Assembly (NCBI GenBank): GCA_030435675.1
Contig: CM059623.1
Span: 1,390,012-1,454,011 of the forward strand
Origin: Steinernema hermaphroditum
Lineage: Eukaryota; Nematoda; Chromadorea; Rhabditida; Steinernematidae
Direction: 5' to 3'
DNA: 64,000 nt
Shown here: in pieces, positions 36,516 through 47,620 of the stretch
How the letters are laid out: every line of letters begins with the position of its first letter
How positions within the stretch are numbered: the first letter of the stretch is position 1
The notes under the pieces: model-generated
What the model was told of the DNA's origin: nothing
Seen by the model: only the letters and a program-made list of their open reading frames with translations
The model's database searches: none
Program-made: the position numbers and the translations under genes

Positions 36516-37258
36516 ACATCAACAGTCATCACACAACAACGTAGAATCGAAATCAGCAACCGAGAGACAGAGAGATCATCAAGGACAAATAAGTTTGAAG
36601 TGAGCGCTATGACACGCCTGTCATCACTTAGATCGTTCGCTGCATGCATCCGATAACCCATACGGACACAATTTGACGTGCACTCGCCATCTCCAGTGTC
36701 CTACTTAAGAGACGTCGTAAACAAGAACACGGATGTTAAAGAATTCTGCGGCGGCCTGCACCTCCACGGTCCCCATTCATACACCAGGCTTTTCCACACC
36801 CTTCCTCTTCAAGTAGGCGCTTGTATCCTCGTCGATAGCGGTTAATCGTGTGATCCACTCTACTCCTTGCCTGGAAATGACGGCAAACCTGAAAAATCAT
36901 GGATAAAACCTATATCGGTGAAGAATAAGAGCAACAACGCGACGAAAACTGAAAATAAGCGCGTAATCATCATAATCTTCATGACGAGTGGACACTTAGT
37001 GCATCACTTCGCATACTCGACCACTTAAATAAGCGAACAACGGATACGAGAAGGAAAAATCCTATCGAAATCGCCAAAACCATTTTGTACCGATGGTCTC
37101 AAATGGAACACCCTGAGAGCGACACGATTGCCTACAAAATCGGCCGACAAAAATTATAAACATCAGCAACATCGAGGAATTTATAATACGGTAGATACTA
37201 CCATAAAAGTGTAGGAATTACTGAGTTTACATGCGTATAATCTTGGATCAATGGCTTA

Positions 37259-38392
37259 TGCTACGGCCACGAACGCTGCGTCGTGCGTCGTGCGTCCTGC
37301 GTTTTTTTCAATGGCGAAAAAACGCGTCGTGGCCACCCTTTCGCTGCGTCGTGCGTTTTCTCCATGGGTGGTCCAACTTCGAAGGCCAGATTGGCATATG
37401 CCTCGACGCTACCGTAATACCCCAGGGGTTTTTCACATCCTCCCAATCAGTTGTATGCTTGGTGCGCTACTTTGGAATGGACACATGTGTATGTAGGCCG
37501 GCATCTCGAAGTACAGGGTGTCCAGAAAGTTCTGCGACGCATCGAAATGTTGGATTTTAGCAATTTCATGCACATCTCTGGGAATTTTAAACGATGTATT
37601 CATAGAGCTCTGTGTCCTCTTTGGCGACGTTCCGGTTGAAACGGTGGATCTGGCAGATCTTCTCCGAGCGGGGCTCCTACTCCTCTGGGTACTCGGCCAT
37701 CGTTGGTTATTGTTGGAAGCACTGAGCTTTCCATGATAACGGCTGGTTTTGGTGATACATACACCGTAGTTCATTAGAACGCAAGGGGGTGGCCACGAAC
37801 GCAACGCAGCGAGCAGAGAACGCACGACGCAAGACGCACGACGCTGCCGCACGACGCAGCATTCGTGGCCACCTCAGCAAAAACGCACGACGCACAACGC
37901 ACGACGCGCAACGCACGACGCTGCGTCACGACGCAGCGATCGTGACCACTAGGGATGTGCGGAAGTAAAATTTCTGATTTCGGAAGTCGGAAGTCCGGAC
38001 TGTCGATGCCGATATTCTGTAAATGGAAAAAAATATATTAGGAAACATTTTTGTGGAATGTCCGTTACACGCGAATGGCAAAACGCTCTGCGTTTGCGCG
38101 CAAAACATTCGATTTAAATAACAAGCCAAACTTAGGAAAAAACCAACTTCCGGATAGAACTTCCGAAATTTTACTGACCATTTCGGAAGTCGGAAGTCCG
38201 GAATCGGAAGTACGCTTTTGATTTCGGAAGTCGGAAGTCCGGAATCGGAAGTGCCAAAAACCCCGGAATTCCGGACCTGCGGAAGTCGGAATCGGAATTC
38301 CGCACATCCCTGGTGGCCACCCTCCAAAAAACGCACGACGCAGCGCGCGACGCACGACGCAGGACGCAGACGCAGCATTCGTGGCCGTAGCA
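37259..38392. mobile_element. Harbinger-like element rich in CGACGCAC
   Basis: A 1.13-kb element with inverted ends TGCTACGGCCACGAAYGCTG (left at 37259, right ending at 38392), flanked by TTA on both sides (37256-37258 and 38393-38395). A 3-bp TTA duplication is typical of PIF/Harbinger elements. The subterminal regions are runs of short CGTCGTGCG / CGCACGACG units, and further GTGGCCACGAA-type inverted segments lie inside (near 37330, 37787 and 37870). No transposase was recognised. A hAT-type element (37950-38312) is inserted within it. Confidence 0.65.
37950..38312. mobile_element. hAT-type element nested in the Harbinger-like element
   Basis: A 363-bp element: left end TAGGGATGTGCGGAAGT, right end the complement of CAGGGATGTGCGGAATT. 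It is flanked by GTGACCAC (37942-37949) and GTGGCCAC (38313-38320), a 7-of-8 match consistent with an 8-bp target duplication in a GTGGCCAC site of the host element. The interior repeats TTCGGAAGTCGGAAGTCCGG on both arms and can form a large hairpin. No transposase, so non-autonomous. Confidence 0.8.
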
Positions 38393-38699
38393 TTACACTG
38401 TGCATGCATATAAACCAACAACAGAGACATGTATCACACCATCACTGCTGCTGCTCATTTGGCTTCACTGGAAGAGGCGACGTCAAAGCGGCTAAGAGGC
38501 ATAGCAAAGAGAGTCAATTTCCATCAACGACGATGTGAGGCACGAGTAAAGTCGAGTCGGCGGTGATTGGCTTCTTGATCAGAGTGATGGAAGTAACGCA
38601 ACTCTGTAGGAGCCGGCGTAAATTTCATTTCAAGGCGACTAAGTTTTACAAAAATGTGTCTGTGAAATAAGGAATATACCCAACATCAAAAATCAATAA

Positions 38700-39012
38700 A
38701 AGCAATATTTGCCATGAGGAAGGCCAAAAAACTACATGGGATATTACAGATTCGCATTCAAATGGCCGCCTTCTGCTGCAATGCAGGCCCCCTAACGCTT
38801 CGAAAAATATTCCAGTTGTTGTGCCGTGAACATGGACAAACACAACAACGCACTTTCTCCTCCAAAATGATCCACACTGAGAAGTTCATTGGCCCATCAA
38901 AAGCCCACCAGTGTGCGAAGCGGCGAGGAGCTGAATCCGACGGCATCGAGATGGTGAATCGAGGTAGATTCCAAGCACTGGAGCAACTGGAGGAGCCGAC
39001 TTCAATACACTT
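38700..39012. repeat. Tandem duplication copy 1 (38.7 kb)
   Basis: About 310 bp repeated at 39160-39460. The central 140 bp (38865-39000) is nearly identical to the second copy, while the sides differ by substitutions and indels. A short related fragment (CTACATGGGATATTACAGAT) occurs at 48838 and, weaker, near 58598. Confidence 0.8.
38867..39000 (+). CDS. Conserved open segment in duplicated unit
   Basis: In both duplicate copies the same plus frame stays open through the nearly identical core and contains EKFIGPSKAHQCAKRRGAES (alanine replaced by valine in the second copy). No family was recognised and no splice sites were established, so this may be coincidence within a young duplication. 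It is recorded because the best conserved part of the duplication coincides with this frame. Confidence 0.2.
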
Positions 39013-39159
39013 CAATACAAGACTCTTGGCTTTGTTGACCATACGGATGGAGGTAAGGCAATCCTGTTCCATGCCAACTAGGAGTCGAGGTAGAAATCCA
39101 CAACAAAAATCTGTGAATGAAGAGATGTCACGCATGTCAAAAATCTAAATGAAAAAAAA

Positions 39160-39460
39160 AGCAACATTTACCATGGGAAAGGCCAAAAACTACATGGGAC
39201 ATTACAAATTCGCATTCAACTGGCCGCTTTCTGCTGCGAAGCATGCCTCCTAATGCTTCGGAAAATATTCCACTGTGGGTCAGTTGTTGTGTCGTGAACA
39301 TGACAGGCTTTCTCCTCCAAAATGATCCACACTGAGAAGTTCATTGGCCCATCAAAAGTCCACCAGTGTGCGAAGCGGCGAGGAGCTGAATCCGACGGCA
39401 TCGAGATGGTGAATCGAGGTAGATTCCAATCACTGGAGCAACTGGAGGAGCTAGACAACT
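39160..39460. repeat. Tandem duplication copy 2 (39.2 kb)
   Basis: The partner of 38700-39012. It lacks about 16 bp present in copy 1 around 38850 and carries a small insertion (CTGTGGGTCAG) near 39280. Confidence 0.8.
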
Positions 39461-39479
39461 GGACTTCAATACAAAAATT

Positions 39480-41430
39480 ATAAAGTCGCCAAATGACACA
39501 GTTGCTTGATTTGAATATGTCTAGTATAATATAGTGTATTTCCAAGCAGGTTCACTTTGCGAGCAGCTCAACCGTTACACCGCAGAGCCAGTTGAGAAGG
39601 ATTACAATATAACTATTTCGTTCAACACATCCTCTTTGAAATTCTTCTAAACAACAATAAATACCGAACATGTGAATAAGATTCATCTACTCATCTACAG
39701 CAAATAAGTAAGGCGTACATGGCAGCAAAGAACGATACATATGTATGTTGGTTAACGCGTATTTTGACATAAATGTACGTGTTCAAAAATAAGAATAACC
39801 ATTGAAAAAATAATCGTCGACGTGGGCTAAAATACGGTTTTAACAAAAATTAGCGCCTGGTGTCTAGAATGCGAAACATCTATGTACAAAAAGCATACGT
39901 TGCAGAACGTCAAAAATGAATAGTTCGAACTTCGATTCTATGGTCGAAAGATTACGAATCACGAAAGTAGCTGCACATCCAGTCACCATCGAATTGCTTT
40001 GAAGAAAACGAGGAGAGGTCCACAAACAACCCCATTATGAGGAGCAGTTCGAAGAGCGTTGCAACGGTAGTTTGTGACATCTGTGTACAAACATGTGGAA
40101 GTTGTTCTCTCTACGTACAGAAGCTGCAGAGTGTTATTTACTCGAGCATTTGGTCAGAATCATAGCAGACAACAACTACGTTGATTGGCTGCGAGTACAT
40201 AGATACAAAAATATTGGAAATTGGTCATCCAACGATAATAACCCTTAGCAATACATCTTGGAAATCGAAATGGAAAAATCATTCTCCCTTCCGGACACAT
40301 CACATCACCTACCGCATAGACCACATGCCTTTTCGTCTATTTTCATTAACTACCGTACTTCTGGCGACTGAATCAGTCTATACTTTCAAAGGATCACACT
40401 GAGGAGCTCAAAAAATGTAAAATAATAACGATCCAGCTGAGGCCTGGTGCATACAGATCTGTGTCTAAGAATTAACAAAAACCTAAAATCTTCCGGTTCT
40501 TAAAGCGATTCTTGAGCTTGAGAGTATGACGCGAGTGGTCGAGCTGTGATCAGCTTCATGGTCAGATGGAGGGAACTGCCGTTCGCTTGTGTTCGAAGCT
40601 TTCTGGGAGCCGGGATTATCACTGAGCCCACAACGACGGTCGAGAACGACCTCTCAGTCAACTTATTCGGCAAACGTCAGAGAGAGCGAGTGGACGACCC
40701 GGTCGATCGCTGGGGGCACAAATGAACGACTGTCTGCTTTCAATGGATCCTAAAAGCAGAAACCTTGCATCTGCATTCACTGCAATCTTGCCCATTCCGT
40801 CTGCACGATATCGAACACAAAAATCAAAGGATGCTTGAATGTGCAGAATGTATCAGAAGAATGTTATTCTAATGTAATGAATCTTATGAAACCGATGATC
40901 TTAACCGATGATCTTATAAAAATGCTTAAAAATGCCATTACCTCTGCTTTCTAGACTATCTCCATGCACAACTTTCCGTTGTGTATAAGACAAAAATGAA
41001 AAGGTGCCCAACCTCGCTCTGCTCTTCAATCTACATGAGCGCACAGTATATGGTCGGTGATCAATGTCTTTCCTGGTCCAATTCCAGCAATTAAACCACT
41101 GCCAATAATCCTATAGTAGCTAAAGTATCGTTTCGAATTCAAACGCGGCGTCGTTGGGAACACCCATCTTCAAGAGGCTGTCAACAAACTTGGTCATGAA
41201 TTGCGGTGGATACTGGATTGGATCAAAAATGTCAATTATTTGATCTCCCAAAAATGCGACCAATTGACATTCTCGGAGATCTTACGAATGAACATACACA
41301 ACGAAAAGTATGCACATATGTAGATTTTTAGGAAAGGTGTGCCAATAAATTCCATAGGGGATTAGTGAATTTCATTAGCCGGAAAACACAATATTTGAAG
41401 ACTTTCAAGAACAGTATTTGTTGGATCAGG
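39480..41430. other. Stretch without supported gene
   Basis: AT-rich with CAAAAAT copies. A GAACGACC-type repeat family member lies at about 40615-40730 (GAGAGAGCGAGTGGACGACC, CGGTCGATCGCTGGGGG). No exon was supported. Confidence 0.4.
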
Positions 41431-41740
41431 TGGCATATACACTGCTGGACAAAAGTATAGGCCACCCCCTCGACAGTTTGGAGGGCTAGCGGCAACTTTT
41501 GAAAATACCTACCCCACGTGAAAAAGCGTCGCGAAAAACATAGGTTTCATGGGAAAGACGAAATCCCTGGAAGAGAAAAAAATGTAAAAACATTCAAATA
41601 AATCTGAGACCCATTTTCAGCAGGACAAAAGTATAGGTCACCCTAGACATTTGCTTCGCCTTTAATTCGTATTTAATTGGTAACAAGCCCTGTTTTCACT
41701 GGTATTTACTGGAACTGTGTTTCAAGGCTATTATGCTGCA

Positions 41741-41920
41741 ATGGGTCGAAGTGCGCGTCTTACAGAGGTCGCAAAGGACAAAATTTAAGAGCTCCATTCT
41801 GGACACATGTCCGAATGGAAACATGATAGGCAGATGGCCACACCTTCTTCGCTAACAGACTCCAAACCATGCAAACCACCGTTTTCGGTGTCGCAGATTA
41901 CACAGGAGTAAAAATTATAC
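41741..41920 (+). pseudogene. Tc1-like transposase N-terminal relic, left arm
   Basis: Begins MGRSARLTEVAKDKI, followed by a stop and ELHSGHMSE, matching the start of Tc1-family transposases (an N-terminal helix-turn-helix DNA-binding region with a conserved L-T-E and R-Q-M/I-A pattern, here RQMA). The in-frame TAA near 41790 and later frame loss make it non-functional. Identification rests on this motif order only. Confidence 0.6.
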
Positions 41921-42116
41921 CATTTTAGTGCTTCTGGGCATCAATTCTCCTTCAAAACTTAGGGCCCCACCTTGACCTGCATTCTTGTTCGGGTCCCAGA
42001 ACGATCTGGAAGATGGAATTTTCAGCTTATTTCATCACTACCACGTTGTAGAGCGTATGCGAAAACCCCTGTTTCGGTTTTATCCGATGAAAAACGGAGT
42101 AAATGCGAATTCTGGG

Positions 42117-42200
42117 CGTGGACATCTCGTAACATGGAATTTACAATGGAAAAAGGTCGTTTTTCAAAAGAGTTTGGAAAACCCGGCTGTCTTTCATCCG
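42117..42200 (+). pseudogene. Tc1-like transposase catalytic-region relic
   Basis: In the unpaired centre of the fold-back element a plus frame reads WNLQWKKVVFQKSLENPAVF, which resembles the Tc1-family segment around the second catalytic aspartate (W-K-K-V-V-F followed by S-D-E in intact enzymes). The S-D-E is not present here, so the catalytic residue is lost. Confidence 0.45.
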
Positions 42201-42399
42201 TAATGTTAGATAATTAGCAGAAGATGACCAGAAGGGGTTTTCGCATACGCTCTAAAACGTGGTAGTGATGGAATAAGGTGAAAATTCCATCTTCCAGATC
42301 GTTCTGGGACCCGACCAAGAATGCAGGTCAAGGTGGGGCCCTAAGTTTTGAAGGAGCAGTGATGCTCAGAAGCACTGAAATGGTATAATTTTTACTCTT

Positions 42400-42562
42400 A
42401 TGTAATCTGCGGCGCCGAAAACGGTGTTTTGCGTGGTTTTGAGTCTGTTAGTGAAGAAAGTGTGGCCATCTACCTATCATGTTTCCATGTAGGCATGTGT
42501 CCCGAATGGAGCTCTTAAATTTTGTCCTTTTCGAGCTCTGTAAGACGCGCACTTCGACCCAT
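42400..42562 (-). pseudogene. Tc1-like transposase N-terminal relic, right arm
   Basis: The inverted copy of the 41741-41920 relic: the minus-strand ATG at 42560-42562 again begins M-G-R-S-A-R-L-T, with small differences including a changed segment just before the shared stop. It is part of the right arm of the fold-back element. Confidence 0.6.
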
Positions 42563-42870
42563 TGCAGCATAATAGCCTTGAAACACAGTTCCAGTAAATA
42601 CCAGTGAAAACAGGGCTTGTTACCAATTAAATACGAATTAAAGGCGAAGCAAATGTCTAGGGTGACCTATACTTTTGTCCAGCTGAAAATGGGTCTCAGA
42701 TTTATTTGAACCTTTTTACATTTGTTTCTCTTCCAGGGATTTCGTCTTTCCCATGGAACCTATGTTTTTCGCGACGCTTTTTCACGTGGGGTAGTCGATA
42801 TTTTCAAAAGTTGCCGCTAGCCCTCCAAACTGCCGAATAAGGGGGGTGGCCTATACTTTTGTCCAGCATA

Positions 42871-43810
42871 TTAGGTTGATGCAAAAGAAATGTCGATTTT
42901 TGTTAAAAAGAAAATTGATCATGAAAGTATAATAATCAAAAGCTGAACCCAAAAGACATTCACCATTAGTATTCACGAGTTGTCGCCTATGTCCACGTAG
43001 AGAGTGAATGCCTTACTGAACGAATTCATAGTGGTTTGGACCTGAAAAAGTTTGTGACTCAAATTTTGACTTCCTCACATCTTTTGATTTTTTTTCTGCC
43101 AAGGAGCACTGCATCGACAGGAATAAGTGATAGTCAGGTGGAGCGATGTCTGTGCTATCAGGCGGTCAAACAACTATCCTTGATATTGCGAAGGAGGATT
43201 CCAATCATAGTGATTGTTGTTGATTTTTTTGTACATTTTGCCCCCTGATTTCCACTACCATTTTCGGACCATCTGACTACAACGACCCTGTTTTCACACC
43301 TATTGATCTTTCAAATGGCATACAAGCGTCTCATAGTGGTTGATTAATTAACGTTCACAAATGCTGTCGTGAGTTCTCGAGCAGGTTGCTTTCGGATTCA
43401 GCTCAACAACCTCTTTTAATGCTGCGTCACCCAAAAATTTGGGACGTTTTCCATGTGCTTCGTCTTTAAAGCACTTATTTCCATCTCAGAATCGCTGAAC
43501 CCACCACTCGCACATGCATTCGGATGGGACATCTTCTTCCAGCACTTAACACGGGCTACTGTGAAATTAGGCAGGAAACTTGCTTTGTTTGAAGTTGTGT
43601 GGTATGCAAATCCGCACTGGGCACTTTTTCTCGATCATGTTTAACGTAAAATTTTATTTTAATTGGAAAGGGCCAGCGCCACGGAATATATATCAAACGA
43701 TGCGCGAGTGCAAGCTCTACAAGAACTATTAATCACGTCATACAGAAACTTATTATAATGAAAGAAAGAACAAAATCGACATGATCGACATTTCTTTTGC
43801 ATCAACCTAA
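42871..43810 (-). mobile_element. Mariner element with decayed transposase
   Basis: A 940-bp element with inverted ends TTAGGTTGATGCAAAAGAAA (42871) and its complement ending at 43810, flanked by TA (42869-42870 and 43811-43812), as expected for mariner. The end sequence resembles the cecropia/Hsmar-type TTAGGTTGGTGCAAAAG pattern. Its left TA directly abuts the last bases of the Tc1-like fold-back element, so it inserted at or into that element's end. Confidence 0.85.
42960..43640 (-). pseudogene. Mariner transposase pseudogene
   Basis: Reading the minus strand from about 43600, the frame shows CEWWVQRF, a stop, then GNKCFKDEAHGKRPKFLGDA and KEVVELNPKAT, the typical mariner DNA-binding domain order (W-F-x-R-F, D-G-D/N, G-R-P). 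Farther on, near 43100-43160, IAPPDYHLFLSMQCSLAEKK matches the conserved carboxy-terminal S-P-D-L-A-P-S-D-Y-H-L-F region, including the third catalytic aspartate (D in PPDYHLF). Stops and frameshifts lie between these blocks. Total length is well below the about 345 codons of an intact enzyme, so the copy is dead. Confidence 0.75.
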
Positions 43811-44211
43811 TATATACCCGATAATTGTGTATCAGGATGGAGCGATAGGTTTCCAAAAACGTGGCAATCTTACAGGCAAAAGGTTATATATGAGCAATGT
43901 GCTCGGCACGTCGGTCGTAGAATTCGGACTATCCATCGTGTGGTCCAAAACGGTCCAAAATTCATGTCCTTTTGGTGACATTTTGTATTAGGACAGACGG
44001 GAGCGTTAGCGTGTATATTCTTCCGTCCGCGACAGAGCAGTCGTAATGATCGCCGAGGAGTTTTGGACAGCAGACAAAACGAGGAACGGGAGCGGACATT
44101 TCCTACGTCCACCTAAGTGTTTGTATGATTGCACCTTGCGACGCGATATTTGAACATTTTTGGCCAATCGATAATAACCAAAAAACCAGTTTACGAGTTT
44201 ATCAGAGGAAG

Positions 44212-44300
44212 TTATTTACCTCCTGCCAGCTCAACCCTCACGAACCCAATAACAGACCCATTAAGATCAATGGCAATAACAGCTCGGCACGCCGCAAAAC
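44212..44300. repeat. Conserved non-coding paired block A
   Basis: Shares CCAGCTCAACCC, then AGATCAATGSCAA, then ACAGCTCGGC, in the same order and similar spacing, with 47640-47720 and more weakly with 57285-57315. Looks like a duplicated regulatory block. Confidence 0.4.
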
Positions 44301-44684
44301 AACACGGCCGTCTCGACAATGGGCTCATTAATGGAATTACCAGAATGTTTTATGCCCATGGCAATATGGTATCTTGAAAGCGATGTGATCAGAACGGGTT
44401 TAATTACCACACACAAAAATTTCAATTATGTACTGGAGCGGTCTCGAACTTAGAGCAAAAACCGGAAAATCTAAGGATATTACCACTGTGACCTTAAATG
44501 AGCAGAAATCATCCCGGGACCTGCTTTGTCGGCTAACAGAAGTCCATGTCAATGGGCACATCACTAAGTATTCCTTCTTCAAGGCGAAAATGTTTCCGTC
44601 TCCGTTGTTCTCCATAACATCAAACAAAAATAATGCAACCTCTGTGTGCATTGTCAAAAAGTGTGAAATCTTAAACGTCCGGTG

Positions 44685-44765
44685 TTGTGGGGAATCGTGT
44701 CGCTCTCAGGGTGTTCCATTCGGGACCATCCGCTCGGGGGGAATCGTGTCGCTACAAGGGTGATT
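44685..44765. repeat. GACACGATTCCC repeat family member
   Basis: GGGGAATCGTGTCGCTCTCA and CATTCGGGACCATCCGCTCG, with the GAATCGTGTCGCT unit duplicated. The inverted relative of 45396-45450. Confidence 0.6.
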
Positions 44766-45345
44766 TCGGAGGGGTTTTTTCTTCTCTTTTCTGTTTGTAT
44801 ATACGTCGTTTGCTTATTTAAGTGGCTGCGGTGTGCAAAGTGTGGAATGATGCGCGGCACTAACTGTGTACTCGGCATAAAGATTATACAATGTGGTGCA
44901 TAATGATAGACTCACCCCATTGATGTGCTATTTCTCATTATCTAGTGAATATTTTGAGAACCTTACAACATCTGAAAGAGCATCTCAAAACACGTACATT
45001 CCTGGAAAATCTCGTGCTAAACGTGCACTTACCAGTTTAGATAGGGTCTCAGATTGTTTCTGTCTGTAAATCGACCGGTGCATAATGATAGACTCGGCAG
45101 ATTTTCGCTGCTCGTTGTTGCTTTATTATGAGTTTCTGGTATCTTCTGCGATTCCCTTTCCCTTTCATTAATTTAGGCTATCCCTAGGTGGTTTGGGATT
45201 TCAAAACTGTTAAATTTGTAACAGCACCAGGTGGCAGATCCAGGCAACTAAGAACTTGAAGATTTTAATTGAAAATCATTAATTAGATCAGGAAAATACC
45301 GCGAAACATCTTTTTCCCCATTGAGAATAACGTAGAAAGTGAAAT

Positions 45346-45570
45346 AAGTTTAAACAATGTTGCTGGATTCAGTTCAAGTAAATGTGTTTTGATGACTGTA
45401 GCGACACGATTCCCCCCGAGCGGATGGTCCCGAATGGAACACCCTGAGAGCGACACGATTCCCCGAGCGACACGATTCCCCGAGCGGATGGTCGCGGATG
45501 GTCTCGAACGGAAAACCCTGAGAGCGACACGATTCCCCGAGCGACACGATTCCCCGCCACACCGGCGGCA
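45346..45570. repeat. GACACGATTCCC repeat array
   Basis: Four to five GCGACACGATTCCCCGAGCG units, interleaved with GATGGTCCCGAATGGAACAC-type blocks. The left part (TTGATGACTGTAGCGACACG) is homologous, inverted, to 36465-36500. Confidence 0.65.
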
Positions 45571-45659
45571 TCCTCGCCCACAAAGGCATCTGATCAGATC
45601 CATTGACCAACCGTGCAAGCCATTTTGGGATAGGGAAAACGCAAAGGGCTTTTCATTTG

Positions 45660-45745
45660 TGTCCTCGGCGATCGGTCGGGTCGTCCTCTCGCTCTCTCTC
45701 TCTGAGGCTGTATGAGCAGCCGAGTGAGATGAGTGAGCGGTCATT
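45660..45745. repeat. GAACGACCGCTC repeat family member with (CT)n
   Basis: GCGATCGGTCGGGTCGTCCT, then CTCTCTCTCTCT, then GAGTGAGCGGTCATTC, the same order as in the members near 40650 and 48965 read on the opposite strand. Confidence 0.45.
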
Positions 45746-45979
45746 CATGTTGGCGCAATGATCGCCTTGTCGTGGCTGGCGTGGAACGTAAGCCGAATCA
45801 CAACTCGCCACGGAGATCTGAGGCCAATAGAGCTTCTTTATCGCTTCGAACACTCATGGGATAGTTTCCTTCAACTTCGATTTCGCGCCCTCCGCCCAAG
45901 AAAGAAGAGAAGCAACGACAACGGTGATCTACGGTTCTTCATTGTGCATTATGAGATTTTTCGTGTATGCCATTGAGTC

Positions 45980-47620
45980 AAGTGTAAATGAATACATGGA
46001 GCAAAATGCAAAAATGTAAAAATTTAGACTTGAATGATGCTTAAAAGCTAAGTTAAATCGGGATCAAAAATACGCAAACTGTAAATCCAACCTTTCATGA
46101 CCCACAAACATAGACTTGTAACCGAACAAAACAGCGGACTTTAAACAGAAACATTAGATCTGTCGTTATATTTGTACCATGCTTCTACCGCCTCCAAAAA
46201 TAGAATAAAAACTGAACAGAAAGGCTCCAGATTCGAAAGATAACACTAAAAGAAGAGCATCACATTTAACGGAAGGCAAAGGGAAAAACGCAACAATATG
46301 AAAATCTAGATTTGATGACCACTGAAAGTTGATCATACCCAAAAATATGCAAAATATAAGCCTTTTCGAGCAAAAATTGTACTCTAAAAGGCACCCTGTA
46401 ATGGCCAAGTAGATCTCAAAGAGAACTACGGTAAATACAAAAGAGAATGACAAACGAGTTACCCATAAAACGGTCTTTCGGTAAATTTGAGAAGATATAG
46501 AACATAAGAAGCACAACGCGATATTGTGCATAAAAGAAATTAAAGCGAATAAGCTCCCTTGGTTGGAATTAGAAGCACCTTAACCTGGAAGGCCAGTTAG
46601 AAGTACACCAGGCGTTCCGAAAATTCGTTCAATTAGGTAAAATCTAGACGAAAGGAATCAAGACAGTGGTCCAGGTAATCCGTTCAAAATTTCGGACCGG
46701 TCTCACGCCTGGATGGCCATGAAAATGACATTCTAGACTTCTGTCTAGATGCCTTTTTAGGCCTGCCACTGTGTGTATCTGTACTTCACTTATTTCTTAC
46801 AAGCGATTTGATACGCATGCGAAATTGGCTCAAGAACGGAACTCAATCAATAATGTTTAATCACGACTAGTTTCACAGAGCGTAATACCACAGGAACAAA
46901 GATAAATAATTCAATAAATGACCCCATCGTCCTCTTGATCGAGAAATTTGCAAATTTCGTTACAAGCACAACGTAGAATCAGAACAGGACCATATAGTAC
47001 CTCGAAACATCACAGTTAACATTTGAAAAAAACCAGATAAACTCATGATTCGGATCAGAGACGGCTAGGTTTAGAAGGTCAGTTACAAATACCCTGACTT
47101 GCCCAAAAATTCGTTCGGTTGCGTAGATGTACAGCACGAAAATAGAGCAGTAATCATCGCTCGGTAATGCTCGATAAACAAACAGACCTTGAAATCGACA
47201 AATACAGTATCTCGCTCCGCTCGTTCAAAAATAAATGACACACTCTTTGCACACTAGAAAATATTGTACAAGCAGACGAAATTCTGATTCGTTTGCATCG
47301 CGATCAAAACTAAATCAAAGATGTTTCATGTCATTCACGATCTGTAAGATCAGCGTCTCATACCGGGTGTATGCATATCATTGTGTATGCAAGGCAAGGC
47401 GTATTGTGGCAAAAATTTTCAATTTTATCAGGTCAGGTTTTCTGTGTTAGGCATCTTATTAAGTAAGAAGGAACTACTTTTACTTTTACTGTTTTCTACT
47501 TTTATCATAATCACAACAGAAAGCACTTTAGCAACAGATAAGCCGCCCAATCCGCACTCTGGGAACACCCTGGGAACAACATAGAAACGCTTCGAAACAT
47601 CTCATTAGCTAAAGTGTTTT
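45980..47620. other. Stretch without supported gene
   Basis: AT-rich with several CAAAAAT copies (46012, 46072, 46195, 47104, 47408). No exon, RNA or transposon boundary was recognised. Confidence 0.4.

Larger units (their letters stand above)
41440..42868. mobile_element. Tc1-like fold-back element
   Basis: A 1.43-kb element made of two long inverted arms (about 41440-42070 and 42233-42868) around a 162-bp centre. Each arm starts TGCTGGACAAAAGTATAGGC and carries a second similar motif about 180 bp in (CAGGACAAAAGTATAGGTCA near 41627, inverted near 42670), the IR/DR layout known in some Tc1-family elements. TA lies just outside the left end (41438-41439). Both arms encode a Tc1-like transposase amino terminus, in opposite directions. 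The element therefore looks like two 5' halves joined tail-to-tail. Confidence 0.8.

Noticed and set aside
45031..45061. Minus-strand 31-nt mini-exon (TTTACAG ... CTG|GTAAGT)
   Set aside because: Too short to judge, with no partner exon in phase.
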